The position numbers and the translations under genes were made by a program. The notes beneath the pieces are model-generated. The model was not told the DNA's origin. It did no database searches and saw nothing but the letters and a program-made list of their open reading frames with translations. A DNA stretch of 64,000 bases from Verrucomicrobiaceae bacterium UBA1938. Lineage in GTDB: Bacteria; Verrucomicrobiota; Verrucomicrobiia; Verrucomicrobiales; Verrucomicrobiaceae. Below are positions 7,461 through 15,478 of the stretch, in pieces. Location: positions 167,364-231,363 of the forward strand of contig DDFC01000043.1 of NCBI GenBank assembly GCA_002336895.1, read 5' to 3'. Positions within the stretch are counted from its first letter, which is position 1. Each line of letters starts with the position of its first letter.

Positions 7461-10400
7461 TCACTTTGCCGCTGGAGGAGGTTTCAATTCCTCTGCCAGC
7501 AACTTCAAAGCGGCAGCCTCACGCGCGTTTCTCTCCTCTGGAGTAAGTGGGGTGAAAACCCGCTTCACCTTGTAGCCTTTGCGGACAGATTCTTTCGATG
7601 CAGGCGCGCTGGGAACCTGTTCGGGCTCCGGTGGTGGAGTCAGAGTGGAGAGAAATGAGAGGAAGGATTCCGGCAGGAAGTATTTCACCCTGGCTGCCTC
7701 GGCTGGCTCAAGGCAGCCGTTTACCGCAAGTTCGATCTGGCGCAGTCTGCGGGCCTCGGTGCTGATGACGGCAACAAGGGCAAAATTCTCGCGCAGACAT
7801 TTGCGCACGTTGCCCACCTCATGGTCGATGGTGGTCGTCACGGAGATTTCGCATGCAATGCGCATGTCATGGCGGAGCAAACCCACATCGACACTTTCAC
7901 GGCCTATTCCGACAGGCATTTCGAGATGAGCACGGAAACCCATCTGCTCACCAACTGAGCGGATGCGATCCTGCATGATGCGGTGCTGATGGCCGCCCTT
8001 GCCGGGATCAATGACTGACGAAATCGGAGGTGCGGGAGGCGACTCGGCAATGATGGTCGGAGGTTCTGCGGGAGGTGGCACAGCAGAAGAGGCCTCTGGT
8101 GATGGCGGGGGATCGGCCTTCTGAACTTCAGGGGCAACGGGAGCTTCCTCTTTGAGCTTCTTGGGTTTCGGAGGCTGTGATTTTCCCTCCTCCTGCTCAA
8201 GGCGGCGCAACAATTCGGCCTCCACCTGCCGACGTGGGATCGCATATGCCGTCCTTGAGGCTTGAATGGCGGTGCTTCGCCGTTCTTCCGCCGCTAGTTC
8301 ATCCGGCTCGTCCGGTTTGGAAATCGCGAGGTTGAAATCATGATCGGCACGTTCGATGCGGGCAATGGCCTGCCCGATGCCGAGGCTCTGAATGTCCCGT
8401 GTCTCGAAATGAGCAAAGCCGTCCGCCAGGGCACGTGCGTCTGCATCACCGACCCGAAACACAATGCGGGTGAACGAATTGGAAAGAACCGCGCTTCCCA
8501 CATCCTTGTCGCGGTCGAGCTGCTTCAACTCCTGATGGGCCAGCACCAGTCCCAGACCATACTTGCGAGCCCCCGACAGCACCTCCGTCAACGAAGGGGT
8601 GATGAAGTGATGAAATTCATCCATGTAGCAGTAGAATGGGCGACGCTTCGACTCCGGCACGCGTGCCCGGCTCATGGCCATCTGCTGCAGCTTGGTCATG
8701 ACGAGGCTGCCGAGAAGGAAGGCATTCTCGCGGCCGATCAAGCCTTGGGGAAGACGGGCGAGGAAAATTTTGCCACCGTCCATCATCGCCCGGAAATCGA
8801 GACGGTTCTCGCGCTGCGACACCATGCAACGAATTGGCTTGGGGGAGAGGAAGGTTTCCAGGCGGGTGATAATCGGGCCGATGCTTTTACCGCCGCCTAG
8901 CTGGGGAAAGGCGCGCTTCCAGTAATAGCGCACGTCGGGATCATCCACGGTTTGCAGGAATTGCTCGCGCCACTGAGGATCGAGCAGGAAGCGCCGCAGA
9001 TCGGCCAGGGTGCCGCCTTCGCGGCTTTCGAGAAAAGCGATCACTGCATTTTGAAACACCGAGTTCATCTGATCGCCCCAGCTCGTGCTCAGGCGCTGGA
9101 ACACGGAAACCAGATCACTCGCGAGAAGCTGCTTCTCGAAATCCGAATGAGCCGAGAGGATGTTGAAGGGGATGACGAACTGCTCATCCGCCGGATCAAG
9201 CAGCACTACATCATTCTTTCGCTCAGGAGGAATAATGCCCAGCACACGGTCAATCAAATCACCGTGAGGATCGAGCACAGCGACGCCCTGACCACTCATG
9301 ATGTCCTGCTGGATCATCGAGAAGAGCAAGGTGCTCTTTCCTGTGCCCGTACCGCCGAGAATGTGGCAGTGGCGAACCCGCTGCGCAGGAGAAAGCCAGA
9401 CCTCGGATGTTTCGCCGCCGTGCTGATTGGTGCCCAGACAAACCCCTTCCCGGCTTGGGGGCGTTTCAGCAGCACGAGTGCTTGCATCGATTCGAAGGAA
9501 CTTCTTTGACTGCACCAACGACGATGGCAGATGAACCAGACCGGTCAGCTCATCGATGTTGAGAACCATGCCAGAGCGGCGGGTCTGCCGATTGACGACA
9601 TCCATGAAATGATCCTGCGGATCATACTCGTCGTTGTGAAGTGGCGCGAAATGATTGCCACCAGACAGAGAGAACTGCCGCAAGGCGGGAGCCATGCCAC
9701 GCACAATCTGCCAAGATCGCTCAGGACTGGAAGCTGCGGCAGCCAGGCGAACCACGACGCCATACAACGGCCCGTTCATCTTCTGCTCGGCGGCTTTGAC
9801 CAGGAAGGCACCATCATCAAAAAACGGCTTGCCGTCTGAATGCGTCACCGCAGCCAGACTGCTTTCCGCCCAGGGTTCTTCAAGAGGGGTGAAAATCACT
9901 TGATAGAGTCCAAGCTCGCCATCGAGCAGCTCGGACAACGCTCCAATGAGAGTCACGAATGGATCATGCTTGATCGAAGCCAGGGGCAACATGAAAGGCT
10001 GAGCCAGACCAAATTCCACGACTGCCATTTCCCCGATTTCGGAAAGCATATCTGCCAGGCAGTCGGCAGGCTGGGCAAGATTTGTCTTTGGAAAGTGGGC
10101 CTGCATTTGCAGGCGCAAATCAGGAGCATCTTCCTCTGATGCCACCCATTGCATCCAGGTGGCACTCCCTGTTCCGACGATTTCAAAAATCAGGGGCTTG
10201 GCGCTGTAATACAGACTTGTGAGCAGCGGCACGACAGATTCACGGGGGAGCGACATGTCTTGCGGCACCCGCACCGGCATCTCGATCCAACATGGAACCT
10301 CACCACACCACTCTGGCTCTATCTCGGAAGGATCTTCTTCCTCCTGAGGTGCAGTTGCGTTGGTGGGCGCTGATGCCTCCTGCCCACGAATCAGAGCCTT

Positions 10401-10595
10401 GGCCCGTTGCAGAAAGCTGCTGACACGTGTGGGTCGGATGCTGTCGGTGCCTGTGCTGAACTGCGGCACACGATGTCCTGGAAACGGCGCGAACGGCGGT
10501 CGGGGAGACACAGGCTCAGGAAAAATCAGCATGCCTCGCCCCCGGACTTCCCATCGGTCGAAGTTCTGACGCAGCAGTTCGTGAACAGACTTCAT
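7461..10595 (-). CDS. HerA/VirD4-like DNA-translocase ATPase with C-terminal nuclease-like domain
   Basis: 1044 residues, cytoplasmic. The N-terminal 370 residues are not recognised. The ATPase core has Walker A GGTGTGKST near residue 415, followed by AVLDPHGDLIDRVL, and Walker B Y-C-Y-M-D-E-F-H-H near residue 657. It ends with an LAHQEL...LSNSFTRIVFRVGDADA segment. These are features of type IV coupling proteins and HerA-like hexameric translocases. A proline-rich linker (about 770-860) leads to a C-terminal domain around residue 900 with G-R-E-S-V-D-V-G-L-L......I-A-C-E-I-S. This pattern resembles PD-(D/E)xK nucleases but lacks the usual lysine, so the nuclease assignment is tentative. Its start overlaps the stop of the upstream membrane-protein gene by four bases, implying coupling in a three-gene operon. 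Confidence 0.8.
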   Translation of the reverse strand: MKSVHELLRQNFDRWEVRGRGMLIFPEPVSPRPPFAPFPGHRVPQFSTGTDSIRPTRVSSFLQRAKALIRGQEASAPTNATAPQEEEDPSEIEPEWCGEVPCWIEMPVRVPQDMSLPRESVVPLLTSLYYSAKPLIFEIVGTGSATWMQWVASEEDAPDLRLQMQAHFPKTNLAQPADCLADMLSEIGEMAVVEFGLAQPFMLPLASIKHDPFVTLIGALSELLDGELGLYQVIFTPLEEPWAESSLAAVTHSDGKPFFDDGAFLVKAAEQKMNGPLYGVVVRLAAAASSPERSWQIVRGMAPALRQFSLSGGNHFAPLHNDEYDPQDHFMDVVNRQTRRSGMVLNIDELTGLVHLPSSLVQSKKFLRIDASTRAAETPPSREGVCLGTNQHGGETSEVWLSPAQRVRHCHILGGTGTGKSTLLFSMIQQDIMSGQGVAVLDPHGDLIDRVLGIIPPERKNDVVLLDPADEQFVIPFNILSAHSDFEKQLLASDLVSVFQRLSTSWGDQMNSVFQNAVIAFLESREGGTLADLRRFLLDPQWREQFLQTVDDPDVRYYWKRAFPQLGGGKSIGPIITRLETFLSPKPIRCMVSQRENRLDFRAMMDGGKIFLARLPQGLIGRENAFLLGSLVMTKLQQMAMSRARVPESKRRPFYCYMDEFHHFITPSLTEVLSGARKYGLGLVLAHQELKQLDRDKDVGSAVLSNSFTRIVFRVGDADARALADGFAHFETRDIQSLGIGQAIARIERADHDFNLAISKPDEPDELAAEERRSTAIQASRTAYAIPRRQVEAELLRRLEQEEGKSQPPKPKKLKEEAPVAPEVQKADPPPSPEASSAVPPPAEPPTIIAESPPAPPISSVIDPGKGGHQHRIMQDRIRSVGEQMGFRAHLEMPVGIGRESVDVGLLRHDMRIACEISVTTTIDHEVGNVRKCLRENFALVAVISTEARRLRQIELAVNGCLEPAEAARVKYFLPESFLSFLSTLTPPPEPEQVPSAPASKESVRKGYKVKRVFTPLTPEERNAREAAALKLLAEELKPPPAAK

Positions 10596-11344
10596 TTCAG
10601 CAGCTGCTTGATGCCTTCTTCACCGGCCTTGATCAGCTTTTCTGCGGCAATGTCCACGAAAGTGCTCATGCGGTCGCTGAAGGTGGTGATCTGCTGAATG
10701 TCTGACACCTGGTGAAACTGAACGTCGGTGACACCTGCGGCGGCAGCAAATTCCTTCACCTTCTCACGAACCAGAAAGTCCACCACCGAGACATACATGC
10801 GCCGGGTGTCGTCACGGTAGTAACTCTCGGCACGGAACAGCCACTCATACAGTGCGCCGATCACCGGCATGTGCAGAAGAAGGTCGTCCAGCCCGTTCCA
10901 GGAACGCGCAGCCACCATCATCACTACAAGCATGAGCAGGGTGCTGGCCAGCACGATGCACCCGACCACCATGCCAAAGGTGTAAATGTAGCAGGCGGCG
11001 AATGCTGCTGTGCCCAGCAGAAACACCAGAATTTCCCAGCCGCGCATTGATCGCTGAAGCACGGCACTTCGACTGGAGAACCACCACCAACTCGCTCCGA
11101 ACTTTGCCGAGACAATGTCGAACACCAGAGCCTCCCGTCTCACGCGGAGATACTCACGGCCCGCTGACAGAAGCCCCCCGTCTTTGTAAATGATCCGCTC
11201 GGTGACCAACTCAGGAACCTGCCATGCTTTCAAGCCTTCCTCGATTGCGTCGTAAAATTTGATCGAGTCGCTGGAGAACTCCATCAGTGGAGTGATCCAC
11301 TGCGAATACACATGCGGGCGTTTGCGTTTGAAGAGGCCAAACAT
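10592..11344 (-). CDS. Membrane protein of the ATPase operon, unknown function
   Basis: 250 residues, no family recognised. A soluble N-terminal part is rich in charged residues. Two hydrophobic stretches lie close together at about residues 102-122 and 124-145, rich in A, V, L and M. A long amphipathic C-terminal part ends in DIAAEKLIKAGEEGIKQLLK. There is no signal peptide. It sits two bases after the stop of the 779-residue gene and overlaps the ATPase start by four bases. A membrane anchor or partner for the ATPase is the simplest inference, by analogy with coupling-protein partners. Confidence 0.8.
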   Translation of the reverse strand: MFGLFKRKRPHVYSQWITPLMEFSSDSIKFYDAIEEGLKAWQVPELVTERIIYKDGGLLSAGREYLRVRREALVFDIVSAKFGASWWWFSSRSAVLQRSMRGWEILVFLLGTAAFAACYIYTFGMVVGCIVLASTLLMLVVMMVAARSWNGLDDLLLHMPVIGALYEWLFRAESYYRDDTRRMYVSVVDFLVREKVKEFAAAAGVTDVQFHQVSDIQQITTFSDRMSTFVDIAAEKLIKAGEEGIKQLLK

Positions 11345-11346
11345 GG

Positions 11347-13686
11347 TCAGGGTTTCTTTTCTGAGTGCTGGAGTATGATTCGCAGTCCCTCAGGGGTGTG
11401 AGCAATGATCATCCTGACCGCAAAAACGCTATCAACCACTTTGAACGTGACCAAGTTCTGGGCCAGCACGTGCAGGTCATAAGTCACCTCATACCCATCG
11501 CCTTTCGTGGTGGGCCTTACTGTCACATCACGCAAAATCCGCTCTTCTTTGATGGAATGTGTGTTGTGATAGGTTTCTTCGTCCCGCAGAATCCAAGCCT
11601 GATCCACCTCGCCATTGGTGAAATAGTCAACCTTGCCAGCATAGTCGGCCACCATGCCTCTCACATCACTTTCGAGCGATTTCTGGTGGTGACGCTGAAT
11701 GAAGCGAACGATCAACTCCTTGAGCTTGGGCGCAACCTCGGACTCCCGCTCGGCTTTTTCCATTGCAGCCTTGCGCTCGGCTTCTTCGACAGCCGCTTTC
11801 TCCGCCGCCATGCGGGAGATTGCAGCTGTTTCAGCTTCGCGTTTCCGACGTTCCTCCTCTTCACGGGCGGTGCGTGCAGACTTCTCCTCGTATTCACGCT
11901 TTCGCACCACCGCTGCCTGTTCGTGACGATCAAGTGTTTTGGGCAGTGTGAGGGTCGAGTCGGCGGTGGCTGGCATTCGAGTCCACCAGCGATGCGGGGT
12001 GCTGAGTTTTAACAAATCGGCCTCCAGCTCATCCGACAGGGAACAAACGTCGGCAATGACATCGCCCTGCCTGATGGGGGAACTGAGCTGCCAGAGATAG
12101 ACGGTGGCTTCCTTGCCTTTCCATTCTTTAAATCGCAGAACAGCCGACACATCACTGCGCACCGGCCCGACCACCTGCTGGTTGAGAGGATTGATCATCG
12201 GGCGATAGACGAGGGCTGCAAGCTGCCCGGCTTCCAGAGCCCGTCCCACATCCTTCGCATTGTCGCCCTCTTCCGGTGCATGCGGCATGCTGATCTTCCA
12301 GACCATATCGGGCAAAGGCTCAATATCAAAGTAGTAGAGGTGCAGAACATCACTCACAGAGCGTAGCACCACTGAGCCGTCTCTGGTGGAACAAAGTCGT
12401 TCGTCTTCCTTCACCTCCAGACTGGGAAAGGCTTTCATGCAGTCAAGATCAGGGTGACTCATGACGAGGCAGCGAGAAAAGGTCAGAGGCCAGTTGCTTT
12501 GAAGAGCAATCTCCGGCAATTCGCTGCTGCGGATGATTTTTTTGACCTCCCATTGCCATTTCATTTTATCCATCAGAGACGGCGCAGCCTCGCGTGCGAT
12601 CTGCTGCTGGATCAACGGGTCGAGAGCCTTCCATCCCTCGTCCTCTGCGGCATCATCGACCTCTAAAGTGTCCAGATTGAACATCAGTCTGTCCTGCCCC
12701 CGAACGATCAAAACCTTGGTGTCCTGCCACCAGAATGGAGTGCCCGAAGGGGACACTCCACGGCGAGGTTTCGGCAGTGCTATGACCTGCCCCTGATGAA
12801 TGTTGGCTACTCCGTAGATGCGCTCACCATTCTGCACCCACACAACCAGCAGGCGATCAGCGGTGGGATGAAAGGAAAAATGTTCTGCTTTGCCGGGCAA
12901 GTTGATGCGCCATACCGCCTCAGAACGAAGATCAATCACCTGGAGCATTTGCTGCTCTCTGGTCATGCAGGCAGCAAAATGATCATCAGGGGACAGGGCC
13001 AGCGTGGAAGCATCCACGCCTGGCACCTCGCGCTGTTTGAGCAAGCGCCACTGCATGGCACTTGCACGATCAATTCCTTCGGCGGGAGTGAAAGTGAACA
13101 ATGGTCGAGGAGCCACCGCCTGAAATGGGCGCTGCACAGGCGCGGGGATAGACGGCTGAGCCATTCGATGCGGAGCAGCGGGAGGGAGTACCACGGCGAG
13201 CAGTACCAGCAGTGCAATTACGGTGCGTAGGCTCCAGATGATTCGAGGAGATGGCAGCGGAACTTTGAATGTGGGCTGAGTTTGAGCTGAAACGGGTGCA
13301 AGGGTCAAAGCAGCTATGCCAGCGCAGATCATGCCATAGAATGTGACCGGCAGCAGTGACATGAGTCCCGAGGTTCCCGCTTTGACAATATAAAACCAGC
13401 TTTCCGTTGCCCTGGCAGACAGAGCAAAAATGGAAGCTGCCACCAAGGATGCCAGAAAGGCTACAGACGCACCGAAGCGAAGGGCTTGGGAAGAAGCGAT
13501 GCCTACCTGAGCCAGGAAACCACCTCCGGCAAAACCTGCCATACAAGCAAGCACCAGAAGAACGAAAAACAGCCAGGCTGGCTCAGAAAGCATGACCATT
13601 CTCCAGGGCAGAGCCAGCAGCATCAAAAACCCGAACGCGAGTCCCAAGACCTCGCGGCAGTTGAAAAAAGGGCTGAGTGGCTTCAT
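11347..13686 (-). CDS. Multi-domain membrane protein: TM bundle, propeller-like region, coiled coil, NTF2-like end
   Basis: 779 residues, first gene of the operon with the membrane protein and ATPase. About five hydrophobic segments occupy residues 12-190. Residues about 215-560 contain repeated short beta-type motifs (LALSPDDHFAACMT, FHPTADRLLVVWV, DGSVVLRSVSDVLHLYYF) like a WD40-type propeller. Residues about 610-690 form a highly charged coiled coil rich in E, R, A and K. The last 90 residues (YAGKVDYFTNGEVDQAWILRDEETY...) resemble an NTF2/SnoaL-like domain. VirB8 also has an NTF2-like domain, but nothing else suggests VirB8. Membrane-located; function unknown. A sensor or scaffold for the ATPase is inference. 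Confidence 0.75.
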   Translation of the reverse strand: MKPLSPFFNCREVLGLAFGFLMLLALPWRMVMLSEPAWLFFVLLVLACMAGFAGGGFLAQVGIASSQALRFGASVAFLASLVAASIFALSARATESWFYIVKAGTSGLMSLLPVTFYGMICAGIAALTLAPVSAQTQPTFKVPLPSPRIIWSLRTVIALLVLLAVVLPPAAPHRMAQPSIPAPVQRPFQAVAPRPLFTFTPAEGIDRASAMQWRLLKQREVPGVDASTLALSPDDHFAACMTREQQMLQVIDLRSEAVWRINLPGKAEHFSFHPTADRLLVVWVQNGERIYGVANIHQGQVIALPKPRRGVSPSGTPFWWQDTKVLIVRGQDRLMFNLDTLEVDDAAEDEGWKALDPLIQQQIAREAAPSLMDKMKWQWEVKKIIRSSELPEIALQSNWPLTFSRCLVMSHPDLDCMKAFPSLEVKEDERLCSTRDGSVVLRSVSDVLHLYYFDIEPLPDMVWKISMPHAPEEGDNAKDVGRALEAGQLAALVYRPMINPLNQQVVGPVRSDVSAVLRFKEWKGKEATVYLWQLSSPIRQGDVIADVCSLSDELEADLLKLSTPHRWWTRMPATADSTLTLPKTLDRHEQAAVVRKREYEEKSARTAREEEERRKREAETAAISRMAAEKAAVEEAERKAAMEKAERESEVAPKLKELIVRFIQRHHQKSLESDVRGMVADYAGKVDYFTNGEVDQAWILRDEETYHNTHSIKEERILRDVTVRPTTKGDGYEVTYDLHVLAQNLVTFKVVDSVFAVRMIIAHTPEGLRIILQHSEKKP

Positions 13687-13737
13687 GGCGGATAGAATTA
13701 GACCATGCGCGAGGTGTGGATCTTATTGTTAGATCAA

Positions 13738-13743
13738 TTATAC
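13738..13743 (-). promoter_or_regulatory. Candidate -10 box for the membrane/ATPase operon
   Basis: On the minus strand this reads TATAAT, about 50 bases upstream of the 779-residue gene's start. No good -35 is visible at 17 bp. It lies in an AT-rich stretch (13725-13790) unlike the neighbouring coding sequence. The gap 13687-13978 holds no convincing gene. Confidence 0.45.
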
Positions 13744-13978
13744 TACAAACAACGTTTATACATTCATGTAGTTGGAATCTAGCATTTGTCAACGATCTGC
13801 GGATGACAGCCATTCGCATGCCGCGTTTGACTGACCAGACGGCAATGCAGGAGGGCTCCACCTCTTCTGCACTTGTCATCTCACCTTAGAACGTTGTAAA
13901 ATTTGAACTAACGTAGGGAAGAAGAGAGCATATTTTACATAATGCAACCAGCCAGCCAGCGTGCTCAGGCAGAAGGAA

Positions 13979-14290
13979 TTAGGACTGTTTGACTGCCTTC
14001 TTTTTCTGCGACGGTTTTTGCATTGTCGCAATTTTCTCGATCTGCCCAAGTTTCTCCTCTGCACGCTTCCAAACTTCTGAGGGCAGTAGACCTAAGGCGA
14101 GCGAAAGCTTGGCGAGAGTTTCAGTGGTGGGTTTCCTGTCTCCACGTTCCACGAAAGTAATGGCCTGCCTGTTGAGCCCGGAAAGGGCTGCAACTTCTCC
14201 CAACGAGAGGTCTGCCTTGAGTCTGGCCTCACGCAACACTTCGCTGAGTGACGAGCAGAGCTGGGCGCTGGCTTTGGAGACATTAAGCAC
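13979..14290 (-). CDS. XRE-family helix-turn-helix regulator
   Basis: 103 residues from a GTG codon at 14290. The HTH covers about residues 19-72: LREARLKADLSLGEVAALSGLNRQAITFVERGDRKPTTETLAKLSLALGL. The pattern of helix 2 (SLGEVAALSG) and recognition helix 3 (NRQAITFVERG) is the classic Cro/C1 type. A basic tail KPSQKKKAVKQ ends the protein. It is divergent from the small gene at 14375 with palindromes in between, so it probably represses both promoters. No Shine-Dalgarno sequence precedes the GTG. A TACAAT box ends six to seven bases upstream, so the mRNA may be leaderless. Confidence 0.88.
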   Translation of the reverse strand: MLNVSKASAQLCSSLSEVLREARLKADLSLGEVAALSGLNRQAITFVERGDRKPTTETLAKLSLALGLLPSEVWKRAEEKLGQIEKIATMQKPSQKKKAVKQS

Positions 14291-14339
14291 GCTACGATTG
14301 TAGGAATCGTCATTGACTTCACCACGCTACACTTGTAGC
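14288..14339. promoter_or_regulatory. Pair of palindromic operators in the divergent XRE promoter
   Basis: CACGCTACnnTTGTAG occurs twice, at 14288-14303 and 14323-14338, exactly 35 bp apart. The second copy is a perfect GCTAC-actt-GTAGC palindrome (14326-14339). The first covers the regulator's GTG start and a minus-strand TACAAT -10 box. The second lies in the spacer of a plus-strand candidate promoter: TTGACT at 14313-14318, then TAGCCT 17 bp later. Layout fits autorepression plus control of the divergent gene. Confidence 0.7.
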
Positions 14340-14374
14340 CTCTCAATGAGGATCAAATACCTCTCGAAAACACC

Positions 14375-14620
14375 ATGACCTTCCTACGCAGAATCGGCCC
14401 CGACCCGCACGCCAATGGTCAGAGCACCCCAGCGGCGGACAACTGCCCTGACATCTGGGAGCTCGCTGACGGCGACTTCGCCATCATCGGCATCGACATC
14501 ACTGAAAGTGCCAGACATCTGCTGCCCCCTACGGCAGGTTGTGGCTGGGATGAAAAGATCATCCGCATGCCGCGCCGAATTCTGGTTGATGCCAAGGCGG
14601 ACATCCCGGCCAAGGTCTGA
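14375..14620 (+). CDS. Small conserved protein of mobile elements, unknown function
   Basis: 81 residues, divergent from the XRE regulator. Contains CPDIWEL..GDFAIIGIDIT and a later G-C-G-W-D-E-K-I-I-R-M-P-R-R-I-L motif. To my recollection similar short proteins occur next to XRE-type regulators in other bacteria, especially Actinobacteria; no function is known to me. The pairing resembles a regulator-plus-effector cassette, but toxin-antitoxin activity is only a guess. Confidence 0.65.
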   Translation: MTFLRRIGPDPHANGQSTPAADNCPDIWELADGDFAIIGIDITESARHLLPPTAGCGWDEKIIRMPRRILVDAKADIPAKV

Positions 14621-14664
14621 GCCTCTGGCTCCGACCGGTGCCCTCATGCTACAATGAGGGCATC

Positions 14665-15117
14665 ATGACTGAGTTTTTATCATGGACGGGCATTCATGTT
14701 TTCGACCTGATTTCGGCGATCGGCATCATTTCCAGCCTTGCCTACACAGCCGCGAGCTTTCAGGAATCAGCACGTGCTCGTCGTATCGACAATCTCCTCA
14801 AGCTGACGGAGCAGCACCGGAACATCTGGGAAAAAATCCAGGGCAATCCCGCTCTGGCACGCATCCGAAACGTTGATGCCGATCTGACCAAGCATCCCGT
14901 GACAGCCGAAGAGGCACAGTTCGTCACCTTTCTCATCCTGCACATTCACTGCTGGTACCGCGCTATGCTGGACAAAGAGATCGTCAGTCTCGAAGGCATG
15001 AAGCGTGATGTTCGGGGCATTCTGAGCCGTCCAGTGCCAAGGCACGTCTGGGAGCAGCGCAAAACTTTCCTCGATCAAGACTTTCGCGAATTCGTTGACG
15101 AACTGCTCAACGAATAG
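14665..15117 (+). CDS. Single-pass membrane protein, unknown (DUF4760-like look)
   Basis: 150 residues from the ATG at 14665. One N-terminal membrane segment (about residues 12-32, VFDLISAIGIISSLAYTAASF) is followed by a helical cytoplasmic part: R-R-I-D-N-L-L-K-L-T-E-Q-H-R-N-I-W, then EEAQFVTFLILHIHCWYRAML. The architecture of one TM and a helical bundle with an 'x-L-x-x-x-H-R-x-x-W' motif is common among small accessory membrane proteins. The family is not firmly recognised. It ends at a bidirectional terminator. Confidence 0.7.
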   Translation: MTEFLSWTGIHVFDLISAIGIISSLAYTAASFQESARARRIDNLLKLTEQHRNIWEKIQGNPALARIRNVDADLTKHPVTAEEAQFVTFLILHIHCWYRAMLDKEIVSLEGMKRDVRGILSRPVPRHVWEQRKTFLDQDFREFVDELLNE

Positions 15118-15137
15118 AGGCACCTCGCAAACAAAAA

Positions 15138-15171
15138 GCCCACCCGGATAAAATCCGTGGTGGGTGTTTTT
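15138..15171. terminator. Bidirectional intrinsic terminator between convergent genes
   Basis: GCCCACCCGGAT (15138-15149), loop AAA, ATCCGTGGTGGGT (15153-15165) with one bulged base. It is flanked by a T-run on the right and an A-run on the left, so it can stop transcription from both convergent genes. Confidence 0.8.
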
Positions 15172-15457
15172 AGTACTCGCTGGGTAGGAGCACCGTGGTC
15201 ACTGAGCGATCCCATTCTGTAATGATCCAGAACTTCACGCCGTTGTTGGAGTTGTAGGCTGAAAGCAGCCTGCAGTTTTCCTTCAAGGCCCGCTGGTTTT
15301 CGTCGATGTCCTCCTGGCAGAGGTCACCCCAGTCGCCACTCGCATGTCGTGTGACAGCGGCAGCGATTTCTTCAGGGGAAACTTCGGCGAGAATGCCTGG
15401 CGTGGCGCAGAGCTGTCCAAGAGGGAACAGGCTGGTTTGCAGATAAAGAATGAACAT
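15170..15457 (-). CDS. Small conserved mobile-element protein (GDWGDL...SVTTVLLPSEY type)
   Basis: 95 residues. It has the arrangement LGQL.ATPGIL, ..R..SGDWGDL...D..EN..AL, LLSAY....G.K.WIITEWDRSVTTVLLPSEY. From memory this short protein is widespread on plasmids and integrative elements, sometimes mislabelled as a restriction-enzyme subunit. Its role is unknown. It lies 21 bases before the primase stop, on the same strand, and ends at the shared terminator. It is a good marker that this is mobile-element DNA. Confidence 0.75.
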   Translation of the reverse strand: MFILYLQTSLFPLGQLCATPGILAEVSPEEIAAAVTRHASGDWGDLCQEDIDENQRALKENCRLLSAYNSNNGVKFWIITEWDRSVTTVLLPSEY

Positions 15458-15478
15458 AGCTGTTGGGCATGGTGAGTC

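Noticed and set aside
13677..13889. 70-codon plus-strand frame between the XRE gene and the membrane operon
   Set aside because: AT-rich promoter-like stretch, no ribosome binding site, no conserved pattern.
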